A stretch of 14,359 bases of DNA from Edaphocola sp035304405. GTDB taxonomy: Bacteria; Bacteroidota; Bacteroidia; Chitinophagales; Chitinophagaceae. The notes beneath the pieces were generated by a model. That model was not told where the DNA came from, searched no databases, and saw only the letters and a list, made by a program, of their open reading frames with translations. Shown here piece by piece: positions 8,619-14,359 of the stretch (positions are counted from its first letter, which is position 1; every line of letters begins with the position of its first letter). Both the position numbers and the translations under genes were made by a program. Location of the stretch: NCBI GenBank assembly GCA_035304405.1, contig DATGQB010000255.1, forward strand, positions 1-14,359, written 5' to 3'.

Positions 8619-9797
8619 ATGGCACAGGATTTATACCAACATCCAGACTATTATTTGTTGGATGAGTTCTTCACAGATGAGCAAAAAATCATTCGCGATT
8701 CTGTAAGAGCTTTTGTAAAGAAAGAAATTTCTCCCATTATCGAAGATTATGCACAAAGGGCAGCGTTCCCTAGTCAGATTATCCAAGGTTTAGGAGCTCA
8801 TGGTTGCTTCGGTCCTTTCGTGCCCGAAGAGTACGGTGGCCCCGGCCTTGATTATATGACCTATGGTATTATGATGCAAGAGTTGGAGCGCGGTGATTCC
8901 GGTGTACGCTCTACAGCATCTGTACAAGGTTCCTTGGTTATGTATCCCATTCTTACTTATGGTTCAGAAGAGCAAAAGAAAAAGTATTTGCCTAAACTGG
9001 CCACTGGTGAAATGATGGGTTGCTTCGGTCTTACCGAGCCTGATTTTGGTTCTAACCCTGCGGGTATGATTACCAACTTTACTGATGCGGGTAGCCACGT
9101 GATTTTGAATGGTGCTAAAATGTGGATTTCCAACGCACCATTTGCAGATATCGCTGTGGTATGGGCCAGAAATCCACAAGGCAAGATTCAAGGTTTGATT
9201 GTTGAGCGTGGTATGGAAGGTTTCACTACTCCTGAAACGCACAATAAATGGAGTTTACGTGCTTCTGCTACCGGTGAGCTTGTTTTTGATAATGTGAAAG
9301 TACCTAAAGAGAATATTCTTCCTGGCGTAGAGGGTCTTAAAGGTCCTTTGGGCTGCTTGTCTAGTGCCCGTTTTGGTATCGCTTGGGGTGCACTGGGTGC
9401 GGCTATGGATTGTTATGATACTGCGCTGCGTTATGCCAAAGAGCGTATTCAGTTTGGTAAACCAATTGGTGCTTTCCAATTGCAACAGAAGAAGCTGGCA
9501 GAAATGATTACCGAAATTACCAAAGGTCAGCTTTTGGTATGGCGCTTGGGTCAGTTGAGAAATGAAGGCCGCGCTACTCCGGCTCAGATTTCTATGGCTA
9601 AACGTAATAGTTGTGAAATCGCTATCAAAATTGCTCGCGAAGCGCGTCAAATTTTGGGTGGTATGGGTATCACCGGTGAGTACAGCATCATGCGCCACAG
9701 CATGAATCTTGAGTCTGTAATCACATACGAAGGTACTCATGATATTCACCTGCTCATTACCGGACAAGATATTACCGGTTTCAATGCATTTAAATAA
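8619..9797 (+). CDS. gcdH: Glutaryl-CoA dehydrogenase-like acyl-CoA dehydrogenase
   Basis: FAD-dependent acyl-CoA dehydrogenase, best matching glutaryl-CoA dehydrogenase, which oxidises and decarboxylates glutaryl-CoA to crotonyl-CoA in lysine/tryptophan breakdown. It has 392 residues and starts at ATG 8619 (MAQDLYQHPDYY); the frame opens at 8550, upstream of the likely promoter. Visible features: QELERGDSGVRS (87-98), with Glu90 and Arg97 matching the substrate-carboxylate-contacting Glu87 and Arg94 of human GCDH; the FAD motif CFGLTEPDFGSNP (135-147); MRHSMNLESVITYEGTHDIH (358-377) with catalytic base Glu371; and the C-terminal ITGFNAF also seen in GCDH. The residue matches are from memory of the human enzyme. 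It is monocistronic, with its own -7 box and terminator. No other lysine-catabolism gene is nearby, so substrate remains inferred. Confidence 0.9.
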   Translation: MAQDLYQHPDYYLLDEFFTDEQKIIRDSVRAFVKKEISPIIEDYAQRAAFPSQIIQGLGAHGCFGPFVPEEYGGPGLDYMTYGIMMQELERGDSGVRSTASVQGSLVMYPILTYGSEEQKKKYLPKLATGEMMGCFGLTEPDFGSNPAGMITNFTDAGSHVILNGAKMWISNAPFADIAVVWARNPQGKIQGLIVERGMEGFTTPETHNKWSLRASATGELVFDNVKVPKENILPGVEGLKGPLGCLSSARFGIAWGALGAAMDCYDTALRYAKERIQFGKPIGAFQLQQKKLAEMITEITKGQLLVWRLGQLRNEGRATPAQISMAKRNSCEIAIKIAREARQILGGMGITGEYSIMRHSMNLESVITYEGTHDIHLLITGQDITGFNAFK

Positions 9798-9823
9798 GCA
9801 TTACTCCTTCCATTTTGGGATAT

Positions 9824-9858
9824 AAAAAAAGGCTACTCCATGAGGGGTAGCCTTTTTT
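9824..9858 (+). terminator. Intrinsic terminator after the acyl-CoA dehydrogenase gene
   Basis: A 9-bp stem, GGCTACTCC (9831-9839) with GGGGTAGCC (9844-9852), one G-T pair, closes a 4-nt loop. It is preceded by an A-run and followed by six Ts, so it can also act on the opposite strand for the convergent permease gene. It begins about 30 nt after the stop codon. The inverted-repeat element at 9861 starts immediately after the T-tract. Confidence 0.9.
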
Positions 9859-9860
9859 AA
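9856..9860. repeat. Left putative target-site duplication, TTTAA
   Basis: TTTAA directly before the left terminal repeat of the element at 9861; repeated at 10014-10018 directly after the right end. It overlaps the end of the terminator T-tract, so the upstream gene's terminator could have supplied the target. Confidence 0.55.
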
Positions 9861-10013
9861 CCCAGATTACGCATTAGGAATTTAAAAGAAAATTATTGTG
9901 GCAAATAATCCATAAAATAGTGAAAAAAGCATAATAAATTATGGTTTTTGAGCTATTGAAGTGGATTAGAAGCAAGAATAATTTTATATAAAGAGTCTAA
10001 TGCGTAATCTGGG
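9861..10013. mobile_element. MITE-like element with 17-bp perfect terminal inverted repeats and TTTAA flanks
   Basis: A 153-bp non-coding element. Its left end CCCAGATTACGCATTAG (9861-9877) is the exact reverse complement of its right end (9997-10013). The next 20 nt inward remain partly symmetric, both ending in AAAATTATT. The element is directly flanked by TTTAA on both sides (9856-9860 and 10014-10018), consistent with a target duplication at a TTAA-containing site. The interior is AT-rich without an ORF of note. It sits between two convergent genes, where insertion is harmless. The ends and TTAA target recall IS1380/piggyBac-type elements, but that family link is only inference. A second copy of the left end begins at 14322. 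Confidence 0.8.
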
Positions 10014-10018
10014 TTTAA
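10014..10018. repeat. Right putative target-site duplication, TTTAA
   Basis: TTTAA directly after the right terminal repeat, matching 9856-9860. A five-base AT-only match could also arise by chance, so support comes mainly from its exact position next to perfect inverted repeats. Confidence 0.55.
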
Positions 10019-10189
10019 CGCCTTGGTTTGGGCATCTTTAATATTTTATCGTTCCGTTTTTTTGAGAGATTATTCGGGCATGGCTGTTCGTGCATAGCGG
10101 TTTTCAATACCGTGCATGGGCCAACCTATTCGGCGGTTGACTTCACAGGGTATTGTTTGGCATGCCAGTTCCTGTGGCGTGGTGAATAT
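10019..10189. other. Intergenic tail downstream of the permease gene
   Basis: About 170 nt between the inverted-repeat element and the 3' end of the permease gene. I see no credible ORF. There is a repeated CGTGCAT word (about 10088 and 10112) and only short, weak hairpins; no clear terminator for the permease is visible here. Confidence 0.4.
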
Positions 10190-11425
10190 TTATTTGAATC
10201 TTAGGGCCTGAACAATATTGATAGAGCGTACAATTAATGCAGGCAACATCATTAAGAGCACGCAGAAGACGAATGTGCCCAGATCTATCAGCAAAATAGA
10301 GGGCCAATCTATAAGTACCGGGGCGGCTTTCATATAATATACGGTTTCGTCTAGTTGTAGGATGGGGTAGTACTGCTGTATCAGACATAAAGCCAGACCT
10401 ATAGCATTGCCCCATATGATGCCCTTTATGGCTATCACCGCTGCCTGATACAGGAATATTCTTTGTATGTTGCTATGACTCATACCTAGGGTTTTGAGTA
10501 TGCCTATCATGGAGGTGCGTTCTAATATGTAAATGAGTAGCCCTGTGGCCATATTGATTGCGGCTACTACAGCCATGATTATCAATATGAGTGCAGCATT
10601 TACATTCTGAAAATCGAGCCAAGAGAAAATAAAGGGGTAAATGTCTTTTATGGTAGCGATAGACTGTGGTGGATTGAGATGCTCCTTGTAAATATGATGG
10701 GCAATGTCTTCCGCCTTGCGATAGTCTTTGACTGCAATCTGCATAGCGCTGATATCTAAATTGCTCCAGCCATTTACGGAGCGCAAGAGCTGCGCGTCGC
10801 AAAAAGCAAAAGTTTTATCCACCTCTTCCATACCGGTATGGTAGGTACCCACAATGTTGAGTTTGCGTACGATGGGCGCACTCTGGTCTGCCCGGAAAAA
10901 ATATACAATGACTGCATTGCCAATACTGAGTTCCAAACGGTCTAGTGTGGCCTGCGATAAGATGATGTCATTACTATAGCTTTCCCTGCTGAAGCTTATG
11001 GGCTGCCCCTCAAAGTGGATAGCGTCACTGCTCTCTAGTGGGTAGCCGGGTTCTATGCCTTTGAGTTTAAGGCCTTCCAGCCCTTTTTCGGCTTTAATGA
11101 TAGCTGCTTTGAGTACATAGGGATAGACGGCTGTAACTCCTTCGGTCTTGCGAATTTTTTGTATCAGACCTTCGTCTTTGATAAAGGGCGCATCGCCCAC
11201 CATATTGGAAGGGTCGGGCTGAAACAGGGTGACCTGAGCATGACCCCAGAATACAAACATTTTATCCCTAATCTTGGTTTTGAAGCCTAGTACTACGCAC
11301 ACCGCTACAACCATCACGGTGACACTGAGTGCCGTGGCAATGGTTGCCAATCGCAAGACAAATTTCGAAAAACTCGCTTGTTTATTTTGTGCGATACGCT
11401 TAGCTATAAATAATGGAAGGTTCAA
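10190..11425 (-). CDS. LolC/LolE-like ABC transporter permease (FtsX/MacB-type)
   Basis: Inner-membrane permease of the lipoprotein-releasing LolCDE type, extracting lipoproteins from the inner membrane with an ATPase partner. The topology fits: a cytoplasmic N-terminus, one helix (about 22-48), a large periplasmic domain (about 50-270), then three helices (about 277-302, 322-350, 375-400). The cytoplasmic stretch ERTSMIGILKTLGMS (about 302-316) is the typical coupling loop contacting the ATPase. I start it at TTG 11425, giving MNLPLFIAKR, which matches how this family usually begins (411 residues). The frame also opens at ATG 11491, but those 22 extra residues are atypical and the region between holds a perfect -7 box. 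No LolD-type ATPase is adjacent, so the partner must be elsewhere. Whether it is LolC, LolE or a related permease is not resolved. Confidence 0.88.
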   Translation of the reverse strand: MNLPLFIAKRIAQNKQASFSKFVLRLATIATALSVTVMVVAVCVVLGFKTKIRDKMFVFWGHAQVTLFQPDPSNMVGDAPFIKDEGLIQKIRKTEGVTAVYPYVLKAAIIKAEKGLEGLKLKGIEPGYPLESSDAIHFEGQPISFSRESYSNDIILSQATLDRLELSIGNAVIVYFFRADQSAPIVRKLNIVGTYHTGMEEVDKTFAFCDAQLLRSVNGWSNLDISAMQIAVKDYRKAEDIAHHIYKEHLNPPQSIATIKDIYPFIFSWLDFQNVNAALILIIMAVVAAINMATGLLIYILERTSMIGILKTLGMSHSNIQRIFLYQAAVIAIKGIIWGNAIGLALCLIQQYYPILQLDETVYYMKAAPVLIDWPSILLIDLGTFVFCVLLMMLPALIVRSINIVQALRFK

Positions 11426-11450
11426 ACTTTGAAAATTATGGTATGCTGCG

Positions 11451-11458
11451 CAAAAATA
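11451..11458 (-). promoter_or_regulatory. Bacteroidota -7 box deciding the permease start
   Basis: TATTTTTG on the minus strand is an exact TAnnTTTG match and ends 25 nt before TTG 11425. The ATG at 11491 would lie upstream of any transcript begun here, so the box argues for the TTG start. No well-spaced -33 TTG was seen. Confidence 0.45.
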
Positions 11459-11520
11459 GGCAAAAGCATAAATATTCTCTTTACTAATCAATTAAACTTA
11501 AAATGACTTTAAAAGCCAAG

Positions 11521-11540
11521 TACCCAAATAAATTTGGGTA
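11521..11540. repeat. Short palindrome, 9-bp arms
   Basis: TACCCAAAT, a 2-nt spacer (AA), then ATTTGGGTA: a near-continuous palindrome about 65 nt upstream of the permease -7 box. As DNA it could be a dimeric regulator site; as RNA it would form only a tight hairpin. No T-tract follows, so a terminator is unlikely. Confidence 0.5.
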
Positions 11541-11561
11541 GTATAGAACTCCAAGAAAAAT

Positions 11562-11597
11562 CCGCTTAATATCACTGCATTTAACGGTATTAAGCGG
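11562..11597. repeat. Inverted repeat, 10-bp arms
   Basis: CCGCTTAATA (11562-11571) and TATTAAGCGG (11588-11597) are perfect inverted copies separated by 16 nt. There is no adjacent T-run in either direction beyond a short one, so a terminator is not the obvious reading. It lies 21 nt from the palindrome at 11521. Confidence 0.5.
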
Positions 11598-11802
11598 AAC
11601 TTTATGGGAAAGACGCAGGGCTCTATAAGTACGATAAAAGTAATTTGAAGACTAGCCTTTAAAACTGCTGATTTTTTCATTCGGCAGCTCGATTTGATCT
11701 ATTTTATTTTGTCCGGTACAACTAAATTGGTTTAAAAAAAACTATCCAAAAAAATATATCATTTGTAAAATGGCTAAACATTGGATTTTGTATATTACAT
11801 TA

Positions 11803-11847
11803 AAAATAAACCATAAAATAATTCTACGTTATTTTATGGTTTATTTT
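11803..11847. terminator. 19-bp perfect stem-loop, probable AT-rich terminator of the small ORF
   Basis: AAAATAAACCATAAAATAA (11803-11821) pairs perfectly with 11829-11847 across a 7-nt loop. It lies 46 nt after the stop of the minus-strand ORF at 11894. The A/T-rich arms leave a U-rich 3' arm in a transcript of either direction, compatible with bidirectional termination, although the stem has only two GC pairs. A remnant of an inverted-repeat element or a protein-binding site are alternatives. Confidence 0.5.
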
Positions 11848-11893
11848 ACACTTATTGGTCTGTATTAATCAATTACGCGCTCTGCTGACGTAA

Positions 11894-12169
11894 CTAGTTA
11901 CCTGAAACTTTGACAATGAAGGAGCCGATGCTTGGAATGTCCTTATAGCCAGAATCAGAGCTTACTTTCACAACTATACCTTCACTATAACTTCCATTTC
12001 TATTCCACATCGTACAAGGTTGGACAAGTTTTGCCGGGTCACTCCTGCAAAGTGCCTTACTCGTATTGTAGCATCTTTCAAAGTTATTTGTAAGCCAACC
12101 TTGTGGGGTACAACGCTCCCAGGCATTTGCTTGATGAATCAATTCAATTTCAAACAGAGCTAACATCAT
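11894..12169 (-). CDS. Unrecognised small cysteine-containing protein
   Basis: I do not recognise this ORF. It encodes 91 residues from ATG 12169 (or 90 from the ATG right after it, 12166). An in-frame TAA lies eight codons upstream, so it is not an obvious 3' fragment of a longer gene in the same frame. The protein has four cysteines (about 20, 33, 41, 52), several tryptophans, and a polar C-terminal half ending in a hydrophobic FIVKVSGN. The N-terminus is mildly hydrophobic but interrupted by acidic residues and is not a convincing signal peptide. A strong stem-loop follows 46 nt after the stop, which supports transcription. It is isolated in AT-rich DNA and could be a recently acquired gene, a decayed remnant, or spurious. 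Confidence 0.4.
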   Translation of the reverse strand: MMLALFEIELIHQANAWERCTPQGWLTNNFERCYNTSKALCRSDPAKLVQPCTMWNRNGSYSEGIVVKVSSDSGYKDIPSIGSFIVKVSGN

Positions 12170-12519
12170 TCTTCTTATAAAATAACTGTTTTATTGGTGA
12201 AAAAATTATAGCACAAGTATAATACAACAAGTTATAAATTAAAAATAGAAATCAACAGTTTGATAACAAGAGTAATGAGTATGTGAAAGTTTCAATAAAT
12301 GCCTTATGGAGAGCCTTAATAATTCAAACTAATTAAAAAATAACGAAAAATAGTTAAGTTAAATATTTGCTATTAGGGAGTAAGTTTAATTAGTTTGAGA
12401 TAATTAATTTTAATCTTTGGAATCATTTTTATTATTCCTCACTTTTAAGTTGTTTTGCAAAAGAATGGTTCCTCAAAACCGAGGACGCTACAAGCAAATT
12501 TTTATTTCACTTTATAACA
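12170..12519. other. AT-rich intergenic region upstream of the secreted EEP-family gene
   Basis: 350 nt between divergently read ORFs. It is very AT-rich and contains a 14-bp perfect inverted repeat (12324-12398). I find no exact TAnnTTTG box for either neighbour; the closest on the plus strand is TTGTTTTG near 12452, one base off. No gene or RNA is recognised. Confidence 0.5.
12324..12398. repeat. 14-bp perfect inverted repeat with 47-nt spacer
   Basis: TCAAACTAATTAAA (12324-12337) and TTTAATTAGTTTGA (12385-12398) are exact inverted copies. The spacer is AT-rich. The arms are not related to the CCCAGATTAC ends of the element at 9861. It could be paired operator half-sites, an RNA stem, or ends of a small relic element. 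Confidence 0.5.
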
Positions 12520-13557
12520 ATGAAAAAAACAATATTATTCCTGTTGATCAGCTTTGGCATACAGGCGGTCGCTACAGCCCAAAAGAACTATCAAATAACT
12601 GCTGTAGCCTTTTACAATTTAGAGAACCTCTTTGATGCTGACGACGACCCCAACAATAAGGGAGATGACGAATTTACACCTAATGGCCCTATGCGCTACA
12701 CAGAGGAGATCTATAAGAAAAAGCTCCTCAACTTGTCTAGGGTATTGTCTGAATTGGCGACAGATAAAATTCCTGATGGTCCTGCCCTTGTGGGTGTATC
12801 AGAAGTAGAAAATGAAAGAGTACTGAGAGACCTGCTGCAGCAGCCGGCTTTGAAAGATAGAGGCTGGAGAATTGTACATTTTGAGTCGAATGATTACCGC
12901 GGTATAGATGTTGCCATGCTATATAATCCCAAATATTTCAAGGTATTGAGTGCTAATTCTGTATCGGTAGACATTTCAAAAGACGGCAAAAGAGAGTCTA
13001 CTCGTGATATGCTGCACGTAACCGGTATTTTATCCGGAGACACAGTGAGTGTATTCGTAAACCACTGGCCTTCGCGTAGGGGAGGTGAAGCTGCCAGTGC
13101 CTGGAAGCGTATCAAAGCAGCGACTGTATGTAAAGATATCATAGACAGTGTACGCAAACAGAATCCTCGATACAAAGCCATAGTCATGGGCGACCTGAAT
13201 GATGACCCCATCAATGTATCGGTAGTGAAGGGTTTAAATGCTCAGGAGAATAAAGCCAAGCTGAAGCCCGATAATATGTACAACCCTTGGATGACTTTTT
13301 ATAAAAAAGGTATTGGAACTCTAGGTTATGGCGACTCTTGGAATCTATTTGATCAAATACTACTAACCCCTACATTCTTGAATAAAAATGTGGGTGGTTG
13401 GCAGTTTTATAAAGCTGAGATTTTTAGTCCGCAATATTTGAAAAGTCAGTTTGGAAGATTTAAAGGTTATCCGCATCGGTCTTTTTCTAATGGACAGTGG
13501 ATAGATGGCTATAGCGATCACTTTCCTACAATAGTATATTTGATTAGAGAGAATTAA
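12520..13557 (+). CDS. Secreted endonuclease/exonuclease/phosphatase-family protein
   Basis: Metal-dependent phosphohydrolase-fold protein of the endonuclease/exonuclease/phosphatase (DNase I-like) superfamily, 345 residues. It begins with an apparent signal peptide (MKKTILFLLISFGIQAVATA, probable cleavage before Q21), so it acts outside the cytoplasm. Motifs run in the expected order: FYNLENLFD (31-39) with Asn33, GVSEVENERVL (92-102) with metal-ligand Glu97, RGID (127-130), NHWPSRRGGE (181-190) with His182, GDLNDDP (224-230) with Asp225 and Asn227, and SDHFP (332-336) with the catalytic Asp333-His334 pair. All catalytic residues look intact. The fold is certain, but whether the substrate is extracellular DNA, a nucleotide or another phosphodiester cannot be read from the sequence. 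It is monocistronic, with a terminator 40 nt downstream. Confidence 0.92.
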   Translation: MKKTILFLLISFGIQAVATAQKNYQITAVAFYNLENLFDADDDPNNKGDDEFTPNGPMRYTEEIYKKKLLNLSRVLSELATDKIPDGPALVGVSEVENERVLRDLLQQPALKDRGWRIVHFESNDYRGIDVAMLYNPKYFKVLSANSVSVDISKDGKRESTRDMLHVTGILSGDTVSVFVNHWPSRRGGEAASAWKRIKAATVCKDIIDSVRKQNPRYKAIVMGDLNDDPINVSVVKGLNAQENKAKLKPDNMYNPWMTFYKKGIGTLGYGDSWNLFDQILLTPTFLNKNVGGWQFYKAEIFSPQYLKSQFGRFKGYPHRSFSNGQWIDGYSDHFPTIVYLIREN

Positions 13558-13598
13558 CCTTAGGTTAGTAACGCTGAATGCTTACTTTATATTATTTT

Positions 13599-13627
13599 AT
13601 CCGGCTAGGCAAGTAGCCGGATTTTTT
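13599..13627 (+). terminator. Intrinsic terminator after the EEP-family gene
   Basis: ATCCGGCTA (13599-13607) pairs with TAGCCGGAT (13614-13622) around a 6-nt loop, followed by TTTTT. It begins about 40 nt after the stop codon at 13557 and is a classic Rho-independent terminator. Confidence 0.9.
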
Positions 13628-13696
13628 ATGGATAAATGATGCTCAATGTGTTGGGGAATTTTGTATATTAGCCCTAGGAATCATTGCTGCAATATT

Positions 13697-14257
13697 ATGA
13701 GAGGCGCGAAGTTATTTTTGAGCAACAGGCCGTTAATATTTTCCGGACTGTTAGGGCTAAATTATTTATTGCTGGCTGGTTTAGCTAATCTGAGTGAATT
13801 CTTTGCCGAATTGAATCCTGTGCTGATGATAGCCATGCCGGGCTTTGCATTTCCACTAGCCACGAGTTATCATTTGTCCAAAGAGTCATCCTTTTCCGCT
13901 CTGCAGGGTGTCATGCATTTGTTGCTTTCTGTTGGCATCTTTATATTTTGTATTAATATCTTCGTTTCGCGCAGTTTGACTTATTACGGGCCGTTTTTAG
14001 CCGGTGCTACGGGCTCCTCATTGTTTTTGCTGATAAGCGTTTGGGTTCTAGAGAAGCGTATTCCTTTATGGACTATCCTTGTTGCTGCATCGTTGAGCGG
14101 TATTGCGGTGGCCATTTGCGGTTCTTTTTCCCTTGGCATCAGTCAGGTGAATACCGGGATTTTCCTTTGGACCATCATTAATGGGGTGGTAATGAATGCT
14201 ACCTATCGCCGTGAGTGGCATATATGGCATGGCCAGGCCGTTGATATGTTGGCGTGA
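13697..14257 (+). CDS. Unrecognised polytopic membrane protein
   Basis: I do not recognise the family. From ATG 13697 (MRGAKLFLSNRPLIFSG) it has 186 residues, mostly hydrophobic, with about six membrane helices (roughly 12-28, 42-58, 68-90, 96-117, 124-145, 150-167) and a short polar C-terminus rich in His, Arg and Trp (RREWHIWHGQ). The frame also opens at ATG 13646, but those 17 extra residues (MCWGILYISPRNHCC) look like non-coding read-through and span a possible promoter box GAATTTTG (13656-13663), one base off TAnnTTTG and 33 nt from the chosen start. No charged pair or motif inside the helices suggests a transporter type. It stands alone after the terminator at 13599. Confidence 0.7.
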   Translation: MRGAKLFLSNRPLIFSGLLGLNYLLLAGLANLSEFFAELNPVLMIAMPGFAFPLATSYHLSKESSFSALQGVMHLLLSVGIFIFCINIFVSRSLTYYGPFLAGATGSSLFLLISVWVLEKRIPLWTILVAASLSGIAVAICGSFSLGISQVNTGIFLWTIINGVVMNATYRREWHIWHGQAVDMLA

Positions 14258-14321
14258 AGTGCGCCCTAGCATTGAAGTTACATGTTCACCTTAAAATCGG
14301 CGCCTGAGTCAAAGGCTTAAA

Positions 14322-14359
14322 CCCAGATTACTCATTAGGAATTTAAAAGAAAATTATTA
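14322..14359. mobile_element. Left end of a second copy of the inverted-repeat element (cut by window edge)
   Basis: This 38-nt stretch matches the first 38 nt of the element at 9861 except at two positions: base 11 (T for G) and the last visible base (A for G). It is preceded by TTAAA (14317-14321), again a TTAA-containing flank. The rest lies beyond the window, so it could be another MITE or the end of a full insertion sequence. Confidence 0.75.

Larger units (their letters stand above)
11459..11893. other. AT-rich intergenic stretch with several inverted repeats
   Basis: About 435 nt upstream of the permease and downstream of the small cysteine-containing ORF. It holds two hairpins near the permease (11521-11540 and 11562-11597) and a 19-bp perfect stem-loop (11803-11847). 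The part from 11690 to 11830 is very AT-rich. A 60-codon minus-strand ORF (11680 to 11498) exists but has no recognisable features and spans both hairpins, so I do not call it a gene. Confidence 0.5.

Noticed and set aside
9255..9767. 170-codon minus-strand ORF
   Set aside because: It is antisense to the acyl-CoA dehydrogenase, which has full-length family motifs; the antisense translation has no recognisable features.
10143..10415. 90-codon minus-strand ORF at the end of the permease
   Set aside because: It overlaps the permease in another frame, is low in hydrophobic pattern, and has no family motif.
11498..11680. 60-codon minus-strand ORF beginning MKKSAV
   Set aside because: The start looks plausible, but the rest lacks any pattern and overlaps two palindromes; no promoter box or terminator supports it.
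12417..12635. 72-codon plus-strand ORF overlapping the start of the EEP-family gene
   Set aside because: It runs out of frame into a gene with a clear signal peptide and intact catalytic motifs, and its own sequence is unremarkable.
1..14359. CRISPR array, tRNA, rRNA or defence system
   Set aside because: No regularly spaced direct repeats, cloverleaf-like segments, rRNA-like stretches or recognisable defence proteins were found.

Overview
This window looks like chromosomal DNA of a member of the Bacteroidota, probably near the Chitinophagales. That placement is inference. It rests on exact matches to the Bacteroidota -7 promoter element TAnnTTTG just upstream of several genes, on start codons without Shine-Dalgarno sequences, on moderate-to-low GC, and on the gene types present. 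No rRNA, tRNA, CRISPR array or intact transposase gene was seen.

Left part (1-8241), all on the minus strand. A complete seven-gene Mrp-type Na+/H+ antiporter operon is read in the order mrpA-B-C-D-E-F-G (8241 down to 2480), with gaps of 0-20 nt or short overlaps. Downstream on the same strand lie bshC (the cysteine-adding enzyme of bacillithiol synthesis) and the 5' two-thirds or less of a cystathionine beta-synthase/cysteine synthase-like gene cut by the window edge. The last two each have their own -7-like box, so they can be transcribed separately from mrp. Together they form a small sulfur/thiol pair, one handling cysteine or cystathionine and the other attaching cysteine to the bacillithiol precursor.

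Middle (8242-11425). After a 377-nt divergent intergenic region comes a plus-strand glutaryl-CoA dehydrogenase-like gene with a clear intrinsic terminator. Convergent with it is a minus-strand LolC/LolE-like ABC permease, best started at a TTG codon. Between them sits a 153-bp element with 17-bp perfect terminal inverted repeats, flanked on both sides by TTTAA. This is a MITE-like non-autonomous transposon. The left end of a second copy begins at 14322 and runs off the window.

Right part (11426-14359). An AT-rich, gene-poor stretch holds several strong inverted repeats and one unrecognised cysteine-containing 90-91 aa ORF. It is followed by a secreted endonuclease/exonuclease/phosphatase-family protein with its terminator, an unrecognised polytopic membrane protein, and the second repeat copy. 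The most distinctive non-coding signal is the TTAA-associated inverted-repeat element present at two sites. I found no convincing novel multi-gene system.
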